Part shown: positions 50,471 through 61,557 of the stretch, one piece after another | Layout of the letters: every line of letters starts with the position of its first letter | How positions within the stretch are numbered: position 1 is the first letter of the stretch | Assembly: GCA_043228905.1 (NCBI GenBank) | Contig: JBHGNT010000013.1 | Span: 2,666,001 to 2,730,000, forward strand | Length of the DNA: 64,000 nucleotides | Direction: 5' to 3' | Source: Azolla caroliniana | Taxonomy: Eukaryota > Polypodiophyta | Program-made: the position numbers and the translations under genes | Notes under the pieces: generated by a model | The model's database searches: none | Seen by the model: the letters and a program-made list of their open reading frames with translations, nothing else | Told to the model about the DNA's origin: nothing

Positions 50471-51425
50471 GCATTCTAAGAGACTAGAGATTAAAGGTAG
50501 AGCATACCTATTCCTTATGGTAACTTTATTTAAGCCTCGATAGTCCACGGCCAAACGAAGGGAACCGTCCTTTTTCTTCACAAAAAAGATAGGAGCACCA
50601 GCAGGAGACTTTGAATGTCGAATAAACCCATGTGCAAGATTTTCCTCTGTGTATTCTCAAAGAACCTCAAGCTCAGTGGGTGATAAATTGTAAATCAGAC
50701 CCCACGGTGACTCTTTTCCTGGTTGGAGATCAATAGGACAGTCCTACGGCTGATGCTTTGGAAGAACACTAGCTTTGACTTTGTCGAAAACATCAGCATA
50801 GTCTTGATATTTTTTGGGAATTTGGATGGCTGAATTCCCTTGAGTGGCACTAGAAGGTGTCACTGATACTGCAAATAAGAAAAGGTCGTCCTTGCCTCCC
50901 ATTTGGTGCAATTGTTGTAATGTGATGGTTAAAATTTAATGAAAAGGAGATGGTGCATTGGTAGTTCTATATTCTTCAAGAGAATAATCTTGAGTTCGAT
51001 CCTTGGCAATGCTATTTTTTGCTGAAGGGCACCAAATTTCTCACTTCCTCCAATCGATTCTAGGATTATGTAGCTCGAATCATGGCAAACCCAGGACAAT
51101 TGGATGCTTAGGACTACGGATTATGTTAAAGGAAACGACACATCCTAAATCACCTAAGAGTATGTGTATTGGCTCAAACTCTTCGAATATCTTCCCGGAA
51201 GCTATGGGACGTCCATCAATCACTACTACAGAAACTAGACAAGGAAGTTTATGTAAGGATATTTAGTGTTTTTGGGCAAAATCTCTATCCATGAAACAAG
51301 AATTGGCTCCAATATCTAAGAGGGCTTGGACTTGAAGTTGACAACTCGGTGCCCTAACTTGTATTTGGGCTGAGAAGACTCTACTAACATGCTTGGAAGA
51401 AATGGAACCCACACTAGGTTGTACA
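50471..51425 (-). pseudogene. Gy1-b protease and N-terminal RT
   Basis: Minus strand from 51425: KHVSRVFSAQIQVRAPSCQL, LLDIGANSCFMDRDFAQ (D-I-G in place of DTG), VVVIDGRPIASGKIF-like, VVSFNIIRSPKHPIVLGLPW, then after frame breaks the PPWGLIYNL region and [20 protein letters not shown]. The hAT/LARD-A insertion cuts it at 51426 and Gy4 at 50471. Confidence 0.87.
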
Positions 51426-51426
51426 C

Positions 51427-51949
51427 TGTTGTAAGTTTTAGGGTTAGGGTTAAGGACGATGATGATTATCAATGACAAAGATAGACATGGCGTAATAGCG
51501 AAGATAATGGAGAGTATGATGGTAAGAGAGATTGGCATGAAGATGTTGAGAATCGTTGAGAAGCATTGTGAGGTGGGGGGTGGTGCCTAGAATGGCTCCA
51601 CCCCCCTCCCAAGGGGGTTCAACGTTGAGGGAGAGAGATAGGAAGAGAGATGACAAGAGAGAGAGAGAGAGAGAGAAATGATTCCCCCTTTTCATTCATT
51701 CCCCATAAGGCGGTTAAATAGTACAAGAGGGGGTAGATACAAAGGGGTGTAAGCCCCCTAGAGCATTCATACTGGACACTCACTCATACCTCCTCGTATC
51801 CATCCACATGCACACACGTGTGCATGTGTTCACATACGTATCGACTCACAATTACATTTATGCCCCCTACACATACACAACAACATTATGATAACATTCG
51901 ACCCTCGCTCATCACACTTGGCTCTCCGTACATCTCGTACGGGGTAACA
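51427..51949 (+). repeat. LARD-A 5' LTR (523 bp)
   Basis: TGTTGTAAGTTTTAGGG to ACGGGGTAACA, with a telomere-like TTTTAGGGTTAGGGTT at 51436-51451 and a (GA)n run near 51655-51675. Confidence 0.92.
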
Positions 51950-54117
51950 CAATATGGCATGCCCGTGGAAAAGTGCCTTGCACGTCGATCCCACATGCCT
52001 TGATGATGATATTTCTTCGACCGAAACTTCCATCGGTCCTTTCATTGATCGACTCCCTCGATCGGAGTGCTTGACTCGAACATCTTTGTCGGTCAGCAAA
52101 TCTTCCGCGACACGAACATTCTCGTTCTGTCGACTTACGAACTTCGTAAAATCATTCGGGTCGTCAAAAATATGTTGTATGTATGTGTGTTCTTCCTTTA
52201 ATTTTTGTGTGGGTTGTCGTGGTTGATCACGTGGATTTCTTTAGGTGGATAAGTTTTTAGGTATTTTTAGCCTCAAATTTTCTAAACGAATGACAATGCC
52301 CTTAGGTTTTGAAAACTGTATATGTACCCTTATGTTTTTATAAAATTATGTACCCTCAAGGCTTTTATAATTATATTTGATACCCCTATCTCCTTTTTTC
52401 CCCTCTCTTTTCTTTCTTTCTTCATTCCTTTTTTTTTTTTTTCTGTTTTGCCTCTCCCGCTCTTGTCTCTCTGTCCATGCCTTTCTCTTCTTCCATGAAT
52501 TCTTCTTTCTCTTCCTTCTCTGTTCATCAATGGCTACATCTTCTTCCACTTCTTCTTCTTCTTCTTCTTGTATATCATCTCCTTTCTTCTTCTTTCTTTG
52601 TCTCTCGTGCTCGCTTCTCCGTCTCTCCATGACTCCTTCCATTTCTCCTATCTTTCTTTCTCTTCTTCTCTGTTTGTGCTGCTCCGTGATTTCTTCTCCT
52701 TCATTCTTTTCTGTGTTTTCTTTGTTTCAGTTGGCTGCACATCTCTATCGCGTCATCCGTCTTTGTGCGGCCATTGTCCAGTGCCGACATTATTCGGTCG
52801 TCTCTATCTTCATTTCTGTCGTTGTTCAGCCGTGTCTTTCTGGCTATCCGGCTCGTCGTTTCGGTCGTTGGTTGTCCAGCCATCGCCCTCGCTTCGACAG
52901 CTATGCTGCCATTCTGGTTGGTCTGGCTATCTCCCGGCCATTCTAGCCATTTTGGCCGCTCCGACCACTGTCCGACTTTGTCTGGTCGCCGCTCCAGCCA
53001 TCGCCATCGTTGTTTGTTGCTTGTGTCGGCCGTCTGGTCCGGCCGCCTCCGGTTTGGCACCGTTCGGCCACTCTGACCGTTATGTGTCGTTGCACATTTC
53101 GGAAATCGATCCAGCAGCTGCCGCTACCACTATACGACCGCCGCTCCATTCGGTGGCTGGCGCTGTCTCTGTCCGACCGGGTCGATCTGGCCACTCCGGC
53201 CACTGGTCGGCTATTCCGGCCGCTTTGGCCGCTCCTCGGCTCTCGGTTGCTCCGGCTGCCTCCGTTGCGGACTCCATCACCGTCTCTGTCGGTTTCGTCG
53301 TCGTCCGACACCGTCCATCATCCTGGCGGCCTGTCTGCTTCCCTGACCTTGTCCGGCCCTCCGGCCACTCCGGCTGCTGTCGGTTGGTGATGACCGTTCT
53401 TGAAGCCTCTCTCATCTTTGTCGGCCCTGTCCGGCCGGCCTGCAGTCGTGTGGCCGGTCTCTTCAGTCGTCATCCGGTTGTCAGCCGTTGATATCTGACA
53501 GTTTTCTCTCCATCCGTCGCTTTTCGGCGTCACTGTTGTTTCGGCTTTGTCTACTATGACAGCCGCCCGGCCATTACGGCCGCTTTGGTGCCAACCAAAT
53601 CTTGTTCTGGTTCCAACTTTTTCCGCGTTGCTTCTCTGGAAACTGGAAACTGTGAACACGTCCCATTCCGGACCCGCACATCTTGTTGGCCCACGCTCCA
53701 CACATTGCGTCTTCCTCCGCAGTCTCCTTGGAACACGCACATGTTGCTGCTAACCGCACATTTGCACATTGTCATTTCCATTCTCGCACACTCATGTAAC
53801 GCCATCGTTTTGCAACTTGTTTTGCAACTTCCTCTCATGCATTAACACAGTTTTTGTACATCTTGGCCAACATTTCTCGGACATTTAGGGCAAAAACAAA
53901 CCACACAAAACATTCACATATAGAGATTAATTCGTTGTAGAATTGTGCAGCAGTCAATCTTGTCAATCTTCCATTTCTGATTTCTTCCGCCTTTGTTGCA
54001 TATCGCCATCATTACCCGGACATCTCTTACATATCATCATCACTATGCCTCACATTGTCGCGTATCATTCTTCGACTCCGTCTCCAAAGGGGGGTCACCT
54101 TAGTGGTCGCCAAAAGG
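51950..54117 (+). other. LARD-A non-coding interior
   Basis: Primer-like TGGCATGCCCGTGG at 51955, a short leader shared with LARD-B to about 52150, a T/C-rich part (52380-52700), then a strongly C/T/G-biased part (about 52740-53560) full of CCGGCC, GGTCTGGCC and TTTGGCC phrases. Open frames there, up to 307 codons, have biased composition and no domain. I treat them as non-coding. Confidence 0.75.
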
Positions 54118-54343
54118 TGTTGTAAGTTTTAGGGTTAGGGTTAAGGACGATGATGATTATCAATGACAAAGATAGACATGGTGTAATAGCGAAGATAATG
54201 GAGAGTATGATGGTAAGAGAGATTGGCATGAAGATGTTGAGAATCGTTGAGAAGCATTGTGGGGTGGGGGATGGTGCCTAGAATGGCTCCACCCCCCTCC
54301 CAAGGGGGTTCAACGTTGAGGGAGAGAGATAGGAAGAGAGATG

Positions 54344-54380
<37 letters not shown>

Positions 54381-54650
54381 GATTCCCCCTTTTCATTCAT
54401 TCCCCATAAGGGGGTTAAATAGTACAAGAGGGGGTAGATACAAAGGGGTGTAAGCCCCCTAGTGCATTCATACTGGACACTCACTCATACCACCTCGTAT
54501 CCATCCACATGCACACACGTGTGCATGTGTTCACATACGTATCGACTCACAATTACATTTATGCCCCCTACACATACACAACAACATTATGATAACATTC
54601 GACCCTCGCTCATCACACTTGACTCTCCGTACATCTTGTACGGGGTAACA
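54118..54650 (+). repeat. LARD-A 3' LTR (533 bp)
   Basis: Near-identical to 51427-51949; ten bases longer mainly because of a longer (GA)n run (54350-54377). Confidence 0.92.
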
Positions 54651-54784
54651 TACACATAGAACATAATATTCGTGTTCGTGCAAGCATTCAAACGTTTGAA
54701 ACTATTTGGAAACGTACACGTTTGGAAAGGGAAAAATACGTGCTCCTTTTTTATTCTTTTTTTTCTTTTATTGTTAATACAAAT

Positions 54785-55230
54785 TTAGCTCACCCTAGTG
54801 GTAAGGAGGCATGTTATTGCTCTTTATGTCTTGGGTTTGATTCCCAATTTTCTCATCTCTCTCTCTCATTAGAATTTAGTACCATGTCATAGCAAAATTT
54901 TATGTTAGTATTATAATACTTGTTTTCTTTTCTTTTTGTATTTTTAGAATTTAGCACAACCTAGTGGTAAGTTGTCGTGCTACTATTACTTGTGTCTTGG
55001 GGTCAATTCCCAACTTTCTCATATCCTCTTGTTAGTGTCATGTTCCTTTTTCTTCTTTTTCTTTCTTTCTTTGTTATTAGAAATTAGCTCACCCTAGTGG
55101 TAAGTTGTTATGCTATTACTGCCTATATCATGGCAAATTTTTATGTTAGTGTCATGTTCCTTTTTTTTCTTTTTTTCTTTCTTTGTTTTTAGAAATTAGG
55201 TCACCCTTGTGGTAAGTTGTTATGCTACTA
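54785..55230 (+). repeat. four repeats with tRNA-like boxes inside the hAT element
   Basis: Units near 54785, 54946, 55078 and 55188 share TTAGCTCACCCTAGTGGTAAG and, in the first two, GGGTTTGATTCCC or GGGGTCAATTCCC about 30 bases later. These look like an A box and a B box of a tRNA-derived sequence. T-rich spacers separate the units. Confidence 0.65.
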
Positions 55231-55361
55231 CTGCCTATGTCATGTTTTCTGCATATTCTGATTATAATTTCTAATGACATATTTTGATTCAATCTCTATA
55301 GTTCATACTCATTTTTTTTGTAAAGTTCTAAAGTGAGGATGATAGAGATGTCTTGATTCTT

Positions 55362-55473
55362 AAGAAGCATCCCAAAAGTATGCATGTGATACAATGCAAA
55401 TATTGCAACCATACTTATGTTGGTGGTTCACAATGGATTAGAGTCCACTTATTAGGATTGAGAGTGAATCAAT
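55362..55473 (+). pseudogene. hAT transposase BED zinc-finger remnant
   Basis: Reads KKHPKSMHVIQCKYCNHTY then VGGSQWIRVHLLGLR, with the Cys-x2-Cys and a His where the BED finger C-C-H-H(C) fold expects them, plus the GG characteristic of plant hAT BED domains. No catalytic domain or dimerisation domain follows before 55587, so it cannot encode a transposase. Confidence 0.72.
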
Positions 55474-55595
55474 ATATAATATAGACCATAGTCAATCCAT
55501 TCCAACTTTGAGATGATTTACCATAGACGTTTGATTGAATCATTCTCAAAATCAAATGCACGTATGGTACGTATGATTAATTCTATGGTTGTACA

Positions 55596-56229
55596 TATCT
55601 AGGGTTGTCCAACCAAATGACTCCTATTTTGGCCGGACTTATTCATTTGACTCCTCTTCTAATTGGCTTTGGACTTCAAACTTATTGGACAAGGGTGGAT
55701 TATTCATAATATTAGATTCACTAACTACTTCTAAAATGTTGGACTCATTTTTATTATCATAGTGAATTTGATTTACCTAACGTCTCAGCCTACAGGAGCA
55801 ATGAATGGCTATATGTCCTGGACCTCCGCAATATAAGCACAGACGGTTTGCTCGACATCGTTGCTTCTCTTTGTCCGACAACGGTCCTCGTCATTGAGTG
55901 ATATCGATCTCCATGGGTGTAGGACTATCCATTGGGACTGGAATACGTGTTTGCCTTGGAGTTAGAGTAGGGCTATATGTTTGCCTTGGGGATGATTGTG
56001 TCGTTACTGATGCATAAGTTGGTGTGAATCTTGATCTTGTTATTTGTTGTTGTCGCTCACATCGGCGCTCAAAAAGGCGATTATCACTTCATATTGCTCA
56101 ACTAATAACTTCTGTAAGTGACCTTGGATCCTCGAGGAAGGTAATAAGTAAGTCTTTGACATCACTACGAAGGCCTAAATAGAATTGCTCCATTAGGACT
56201 TGTTCATCCCAAGGAATATCACTTGCGAT
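55596..56229 (-). pseudogene. Gy1-b gag C-terminus and start of pol
   Basis: Minus strand: IPWDEQVLMEQFYLGLRSDV, EDPRSLTEV, the knuckle region (LCLYCGGPGHIAIHC in frame near 55830-55790) and the gag end at about 55640, then the protease leader. The Gy1-c insertion cuts it at 56230. A frameshift near 56100 and stops are present. Confidence 0.87.
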
Positions 56230-56673
56230 TGTCAGAACCAAGGATAAAAGATAGAGTGATGGAAGAAGGATATTAGAGAACACGAGAAGAAAGGAACGAA
56301 ATACTAAGAGAAGAATGGATGTATAAGATAGAGAAAGAAAGAGAATGGATACAAGATATGTAATGAGAGCTAAAGACTGGTGTTGATTCGAATTGATTTG
56401 AGAATACATGTATTTCCTTATTTATAGGTTCCTATAGAATAGCTTAGAGATTTCTAGAATGTTCTAGAATGTTCTAGACCTAGAATGTTATAGGACATTC
56501 TAGAACATTCTAGAATAATCTAGAGGTTTTACAATAATCAATGTAATACAAGAAGTAGCTTTTATTGTTTCATATAACAATAAGCTATCTTAATGGTTGA
56601 GGTTTTCAAGTATGGATTACAAGGTTCGAGGTTCAAGTCCGAGAGACACCATAATGGTCATGTGTTCATGACA
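56230..56673 (-). repeat. Gy1-c 3' LTR (444 bp)
   Basis: Plus-strand TGTCAGAACCAAGG to TGTTCATGACA. Contains heat-shock arrays (56450-56515) and TATTTATA (56419-56426). Confidence 0.93.
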
Positions 56674-58215
56674 CTATCCCTCCTTCGAGAACGCCGAGTG
56701 GAAGTCGGCGTTAACATTGTTGGGCCGGGCTTGTTTGGATAGTGACGATGGAAGTCGTTGACTAGAGCTTCAGCATTACAAACGTTATCAATGGGTTCCC
56801 AAGTGCGATCACTCGGAGGATAGCCAAGCCAATCAACTAGATAATAAAGCTTATTGCGCACAATCTTAGAATCGAGAATAGCAGCTACCTCGTATTCGGG
56901 GCCGTCCACAAGTTGTACAAAAGGTGGTGGTGGCACGACACGATTAGGAATTAAAGAGGTGCGGCAAGGTTCCAAAAGAGAGCTATGAAAGACAGGGTGA
57001 AGCCGCATATGTGCAGGAAGGTTAAGACGAAATGTTGCATCATTAATCTGCGCCGTGATGACAAAAGGACCTAAGCATTGATAGTCAAGCTTCGCACACG
57101 GTCAGGTAGTCTTGATGTGACGACGAAGCAACCATACACAGTCACCAACCTTAAACGGAGACTTAAGACGATGTCGATTGGCATTGGTCTTATGGTGTGC
57201 TTGCGCTTTCTGAAGATGTGACGATAACTCGAACTAGATTTGTTGTAGTCGGTGGAGGTGATGCGCCGCACTAGGGTTTCGTGACACCTCAGGAAGATCC
57301 AGTATACACCATCGAGGGTGGTTGCCAGTGTAGGCAAAGAAAGGTGTAACTTTGGTAGAAGAGTGGACCGTGTTGTTGTATCCAAACTCGGCAAGATGTA
57401 AAATATTACTCCAATCATCTTGTTGATAACTAATGAAACATCGAAGATATTGCTCGAGCGTTTGATTTGTGTGCTCTGTTTGTCCATCAGTTTGGGGATG
57501 ATAAGCCGAAGAGAGTTTGCAAGAGATTTTGAGGCCTGCCCATAGGTGCTTCCAAAAGTGTGAGATAAATTGAGGACCTCGATCGCTAATAATATCATTC
57601 GGGAGACCATGATGGCAAAACACTTCACGCATAATGAGATCTGCAGTTTCTTCACTATTGATGGTCTTTACACATGGTACAAAATGTGCCATCTTGGTGA
57701 ACCGATCCACTACTGTTAAAATAGTATCAAAGCCTTTGGAAGGTGGCAAATCCATAATGAAATCCATAGAAATAGACTGCCATGGCTTGTTGGGATGGTG
57801 TAATGGTTGTAGTAAGCCATAAGGGTGATGCCGAGGTATTTTGGCGCGACAACAAGTGTCACAAGTGCGAACATAATCTTCGACAAATTTTTGCAAGTGA
57901 GGCCACCAAAACGAACGTTTCACCAGCTCAATGGTCTTGGAAATACCAAAATGTCCAACCATGGGGGCATCATGACAATGTTCCAACATTGAAGTCGGGG
58001 TGATCCGTCGGGGACGTAAAGGAGATTCTTGTGGAAGAGTAAGCCATCTTACCACTTGAAGTCCTAATAATGTTGAGATGACCCTGGCAATGTGGAGCAA
58101 GATGGACGACTTGAACCACAGTGGGCTAAGATGTCCTTAGCGAAATCATCTGAATGAAGTTGTTGCCGAATAGTGTCAAGAAGGCTAGAATCAAGTGGTG
58201 TGGCATAAATTGTTG
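56658..58215 (-). pseudogene. Gy1-c integrase and chromodomain
   Basis: 58100-57234: [75 protein letters not shown], a nearly complete core. A stop at 57236 and frameshift separate it from 57008-56658, which has MRLHPVFHSSLLEPC and the chromodomain YEVAAILDSKIV...WLGYPPSDRTWEP. It ends VMNT 16 bases inside the LTR. Confidence 0.9.
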
Positions 58216-60285
58216 TTACCTGTAGCTTTGATGGCCTGAGGAGAATTTGCTTTTGATTGTCAAAGGCCGGATATCCAGGTCAAGTGCTAGATACGAATGC
58301 CGAGACAAAGCATCTGCTTTCCCTTGTTGTTTTCCGAGGCGAAAAATGATCTTGAAATCGAAATGCGTTAGAAATTGGGCCCACCGAGCTTGGCGTCTAT
58401 TTAATACTCGAGTTGTTTGAAAATATGTGAGATTTTTGTGATCACTATAAATGATAATCTGATGAGGTGATCCTTCTAGAAAATGACGCCATTGCTTGAA
58501 TGAGTCGACCACGGCTAGTAACTCCTTGTCATGCACCTCATAGTTTATCTCCGAAATAGTAAATTTTCTCGAGTGAAACGCGACTGGATGTGTCTGCCCG
58601 TCCTCGCCTGGTTGTGATAGGATACTCCCCAATGCAAAGTCCGATGCATTTGCCTCAATAGTAAATGGCTTTTCAGGATCAATATGTGCTAGGATGGGTG
58701 CTAATGTGAATGCCTCTTTCAGTTGCGTAAAAGCCTTGTCCGCTTTGATACTCCAAAAAAATGCTTGATTTTTCTTGGTGAGTTGGGTAAGGGGCAACAC
58801 AATGCTTGAATAATTATGTATGAATTTGCGATAGAAGTTCGCAAATCCGAGGAAACACTGGACATCCCGAACTGAGCATGGGGGTTTCCATTCCAATATT
58901 GTTTGAACTTTTGCTGGGTCCATGAAAACACCCTGGGATGAAATAGTGTATCCCAAAAATTCGACTTGTTTGCAATCAAAACTACATTTCTCAAGTTTGG
59001 CATAAAGACCATACTTCCTTAGGCGTTCAAGTACTTGCCGCACATGTATATCATGGTCCCCCTGTGTTTTAGAGTAAATCAATAGATCATCTAGGTAGAT
59101 GATTAGAAATATATCCAAGAAATCCCAGAAGATGTCATTTGCCATATGTTGGAATACTGCAGGTGCATTTGTGAGCCGGAAAGGCATGATTGTATACTCA
59201 AAATGACCATACCGAGTACGAAATGTTGTTTTCCACTCATCTCCCGGCCGAATTCGAACAAGATTATATGCACCCCTTAGATCAATTTTGGTAAAATGCT
59301 TTGCCCCACCAATGCGTTCTAAGAGATTGGAGATTAAAGGTAAAGCATACCTATTCCTTATGGTGACTTTATTTAAGCCTCGATAGTTCACGACCAAACG
59401 AAGGGAGCCGTCCTTTTTCTTCACAAAAAAGATAGGAGCACCAGCTGGAGACTTTGAATGTCGAATAAACCCATGTGCAAGATTTTCTTCGATGTATTCT
59501 CGAAGAACCTCAAGCTCAGTGGGTGATAAATTGTAAATCGGACCCCACGGTGGCTCTTTTCCTGGTTGGAGATCAATAGTACAGTCGTACGGCCGATGCT
59601 TTGGAAGAACACTAGCTTTGACTTTGTCGAAAACATCAGCATAGTCTTGATATTTTTTGGGAATTTGGATGTCTGAATTCCCTTGAGTGACACTAGAAGG
59701 TGTCACTGATACTGCAAATAAGAAAAACTCCTCCTTGCCTCCCACTTGGCACAATTGTTGCAATGTGATGGCTGAAAATTGATGAGAAGGATATGGTGCA
59801 TCGGTAGAACTATATATTTTAGGAGGATAATCCCGAGTTCGATCCTTGACAATGATATTTTCCACTAAAGGGCACCTAATTTCTCACTTCCTCCAATCGA
59901 TTCTAGGGTTATGTAGCTCAAACCATGGCAAACCGAGGACAATTGGATGCTCAGGACTACGGATTATGTTAAAGGAAACTACACATCCTAAATCACCCAA
60001 GAGTATGTGTCTTGGCTCAGACTCTTCAAATATCTTCCCGGAAGCTATGGGGCATCCATCAATCACTACTACGGAAACTGGACAAGGAAGTGTATGCAAG
60101 GATATTTGGTGTTTTTGGGCAAAATCTCTATCCATGAAACAAGAATTGGCTCCAGTATCTAAGAGGGCTTGGACTTGAAGTTGACAACTGGGTGTCCTAA
60201 CTTGTACTAGGGCTGAGAAGACTCTACTGACATGCTTGGATGAAATGGAACCCACACTAGGTTGTACATATCTAGGGTTGTCCAA
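58216..60285 (-). pseudogene. Gy1-c protease, reverse transcriptase and RNase H
   Basis: One frame broken by a single TGA at 59884-59886, where Gy1-a has CGA (Arg). Protease LLDTGANSCFMDRDFAQ (intact D-T-G), RT with [77 protein letters not shown], and RNase H with IEANASDFALGS (first D to N), [29 protein letters not shown] and KADALSRHSY, then a frameshift. This is the most complete pol of the family here. Confidence 0.92.
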
Positions 60286-60311
60286 CCAAATGGCTCCTAT
60301 TTTGGCCGGAC

Positions 60312-61475
60312 TTATTCGTTTGACTCCTCTTCTAATTGGCTTAGGACTTCAAATTTATTGGACAAGGGTGGATTATTCATAATATTAGATTCACTAACTA
60401 CTTCTAAAATGTTGGACTCATTTTTATTGTCATAGTGAATTTGATTTACCTGACATCTCGGCCTACGGGAGCAATGAATGGCTATATGTCCTGGACCTCC
60501 GCAATATAAGCATAGGTGGCTTGCTCGACGACGTAGCTTCTCTTCATCTGACAACGGTCCTCGTCGTTGAGTCATATCGATCTCCATGGGTGCAGGACTA
60601 TCCATTGGAACTAGACTACGTGTTTGCCTTGGAGATGGAGTAGGGCTATACATTTGCCTCGGGGATGATTGCGCCATTACTGATGCATGAGTTGGTGTGA
60701 ATCTTGATCTTGTTATTTGTTGTTGTCGCTCACATCGACACTCAAAAAGGCGATTATCACACCATATTGCTCGGCTAATAGCTTCTGTAAGTGACCTTGG
60801 ATCCTCGGGGAAGGTAAGAAGTAAGTCTTTGACATCACTACGAAGGCCTAAACGTAATTGCTCCATTAGGGATTGTTCATCCCAAGGAATATCGCTTGCG
60901 ATGAGACGGAAATTGGCAGCATATGTCGAAGTTGGTTGATCACCTTGACGAAGTGTACGAATCTTGTTGATAGTTGTTCTCGCCCCATCAGTATCTCTGA
61001 AACAAGCCTTAAATTCCTTGATAAATTCCTCGAAATTATTCAATAGATGAGAATTGGTCTTTAGCAATGGAGCAAACCACGACAACGCTATGCTAGTCAA
61101 TAAGGTGCCCACTAGCCCGACTCGTGATGCATCTGTTGGATAACACGCAGGATGCATTTGAATCACCAACCGTACTTGATTCAAGAAACCTTGGAAATGC
61201 GCCCTCGACCCATCAAATTTAGCTGGGAGGCTAATTTTGGGCTCCTTGATAAGTCCCTGACCTTCAAGCCTTTGTTGTTGTAACACTACGATTGTCGACT
61301 CTAACTGTTGCACTCGTCGCGTGAATTCCTCTTCTTGTTGTTGCTTCTCTATAGTAACCTTTTGTAGATCCCCAAGTAGACGTTGATTCTCTACTTCAAG
61401 AGATGCGAACTTGGATTTAAGGTTCTCCATTTCTGCAACAAGGGTGAGATATTCTTCTGAGTTAATGGCAGCCAT
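60312..61475 (-). CDS. Gy1-c Gag polyprotein (intact)
   Basis: 387 codons from ATG 61475. Residues 1-70 form a Gln/Glu-rich coiled coil (ENLKSKFASLEVENQRLLGD, KVTIEKQQQEEE). Residues 90-230 are the Ty3 capsid fold (FDGSRAHFQGFLNQVRLV, YPTDASRVGLVGTLL, FAPLLKTNS, LRQGDQPTSTYAANFRLIA, EDPRSLTEAIS). A Pro/Thr/Ser linker follows, then CLYCGGPGHIAIHCSRRPR near residues 325-345, and a short acidic tail. Pol follows in the -1 frame with a short overlap. Confidence 0.93.
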   Translation of the reverse strand: MAAINSEEYLTLVAEMENLKSKFASLEVENQRLLGDLQKVTIEKQQQEEEFTRRVQQLESTIVVLQQQRLEGQGLIKEPKISLPAKFDGSRAHFQGFLNQVRLVIQMHPACYPTDASRVGLVGTLLTSIALSWFAPLLKTNSHLLNNFEEFIKEFKACFRDTDGARTTINKIRTLRQGDQPTSTYAANFRLIASDIPWDEQSLMEQLRLGLRSDVKDLLLTFPEDPRSLTEAISRAIWCDNRLFECRCERQQQITRSRFTPTHASVMAQSSPRQMYSPTPSPRQTRSLVPMDSPAPMEIDMTQRRGPLSDEEKLRRRASHLCLYCGGPGHIAIHCSRRPRCQVNQIHYDNKNESNILEVVSESNIMNNPPLSNKFEVLSQLEEESNE

Positions 61476-61503
61476 GGTTTCAGGATGGTTACAAAGGAGG
61501 ATA

Positions 61504-61536
<33 letters not shown>

Positions 61537-61543
61537 CAGAGAG

Positions 61544-61555
61544 AATTCGAATCAA
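61544..61555 (-). promoter_or_regulatory. Gy1-c primer-binding site complementary to its mRNA start
   Basis: The minus strand reads TTGATTCGAATT two bases after the LTR. Its reverse complement occurs at 61711-61722 in the LTR, 32 bp after the TATA at 61754. Confidence 0.68.
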
Positions 61556-61557
61556 AC

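Larger units (their letters stand above)
51427..54650 (+). mobile_element. LARD-A, non-autonomous LTR retrotransposon
   Basis: Two direct LTRs (51427-51949, 54118-54650), a TGG primer-like site (51955) and a TACAC duplication on both sides (51422-51426, 54651-54655). The 2.2-kb interior shows no gag or pol motif. It is therefore a large non-autonomous derivative that would rely on proteins from another element. It inserted at the edge of a hAT element. Confidence 0.92.
54655..55587. mobile_element. hAT-like DNA transposon remnant (933 bp)
   Basis: Ends CATAGAA...TTCTATG form a 7-bp perfect terminal inverted repeat, imperfect over about 19 bp. An 8-bp duplication GTTGTACA lies in the Gy1-b protease at 51418-51425 and 55588-55595, the hallmark of hAT elements. 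LARD-A separates the left duplication from the left end. A BED zinc-finger remnant at 55362-55473 supports the assignment. Confidence 0.82.

Noticed and set aside
52568-53491. 307-codon open frame in the LARD-A interior
   Set aside because: Composition is dominated by Ser, Arg, Leu and Ala from CCGGCC/TCT-rich DNA, other frames are also open, and no domain or start context supports it.
59775-59850. A-box/B-box-like sequence (ATGGTGCATCGGTAG ... GAGTTCGATCC) on the plus strand, also at 50960-51005
   Set aside because: It lies within conserved Gy1 protease-RT coding on the other strand (DRTRDYPPK and following residues), so the match is best explained by coding; both boxes are not otherwise placed like the LTR modules.
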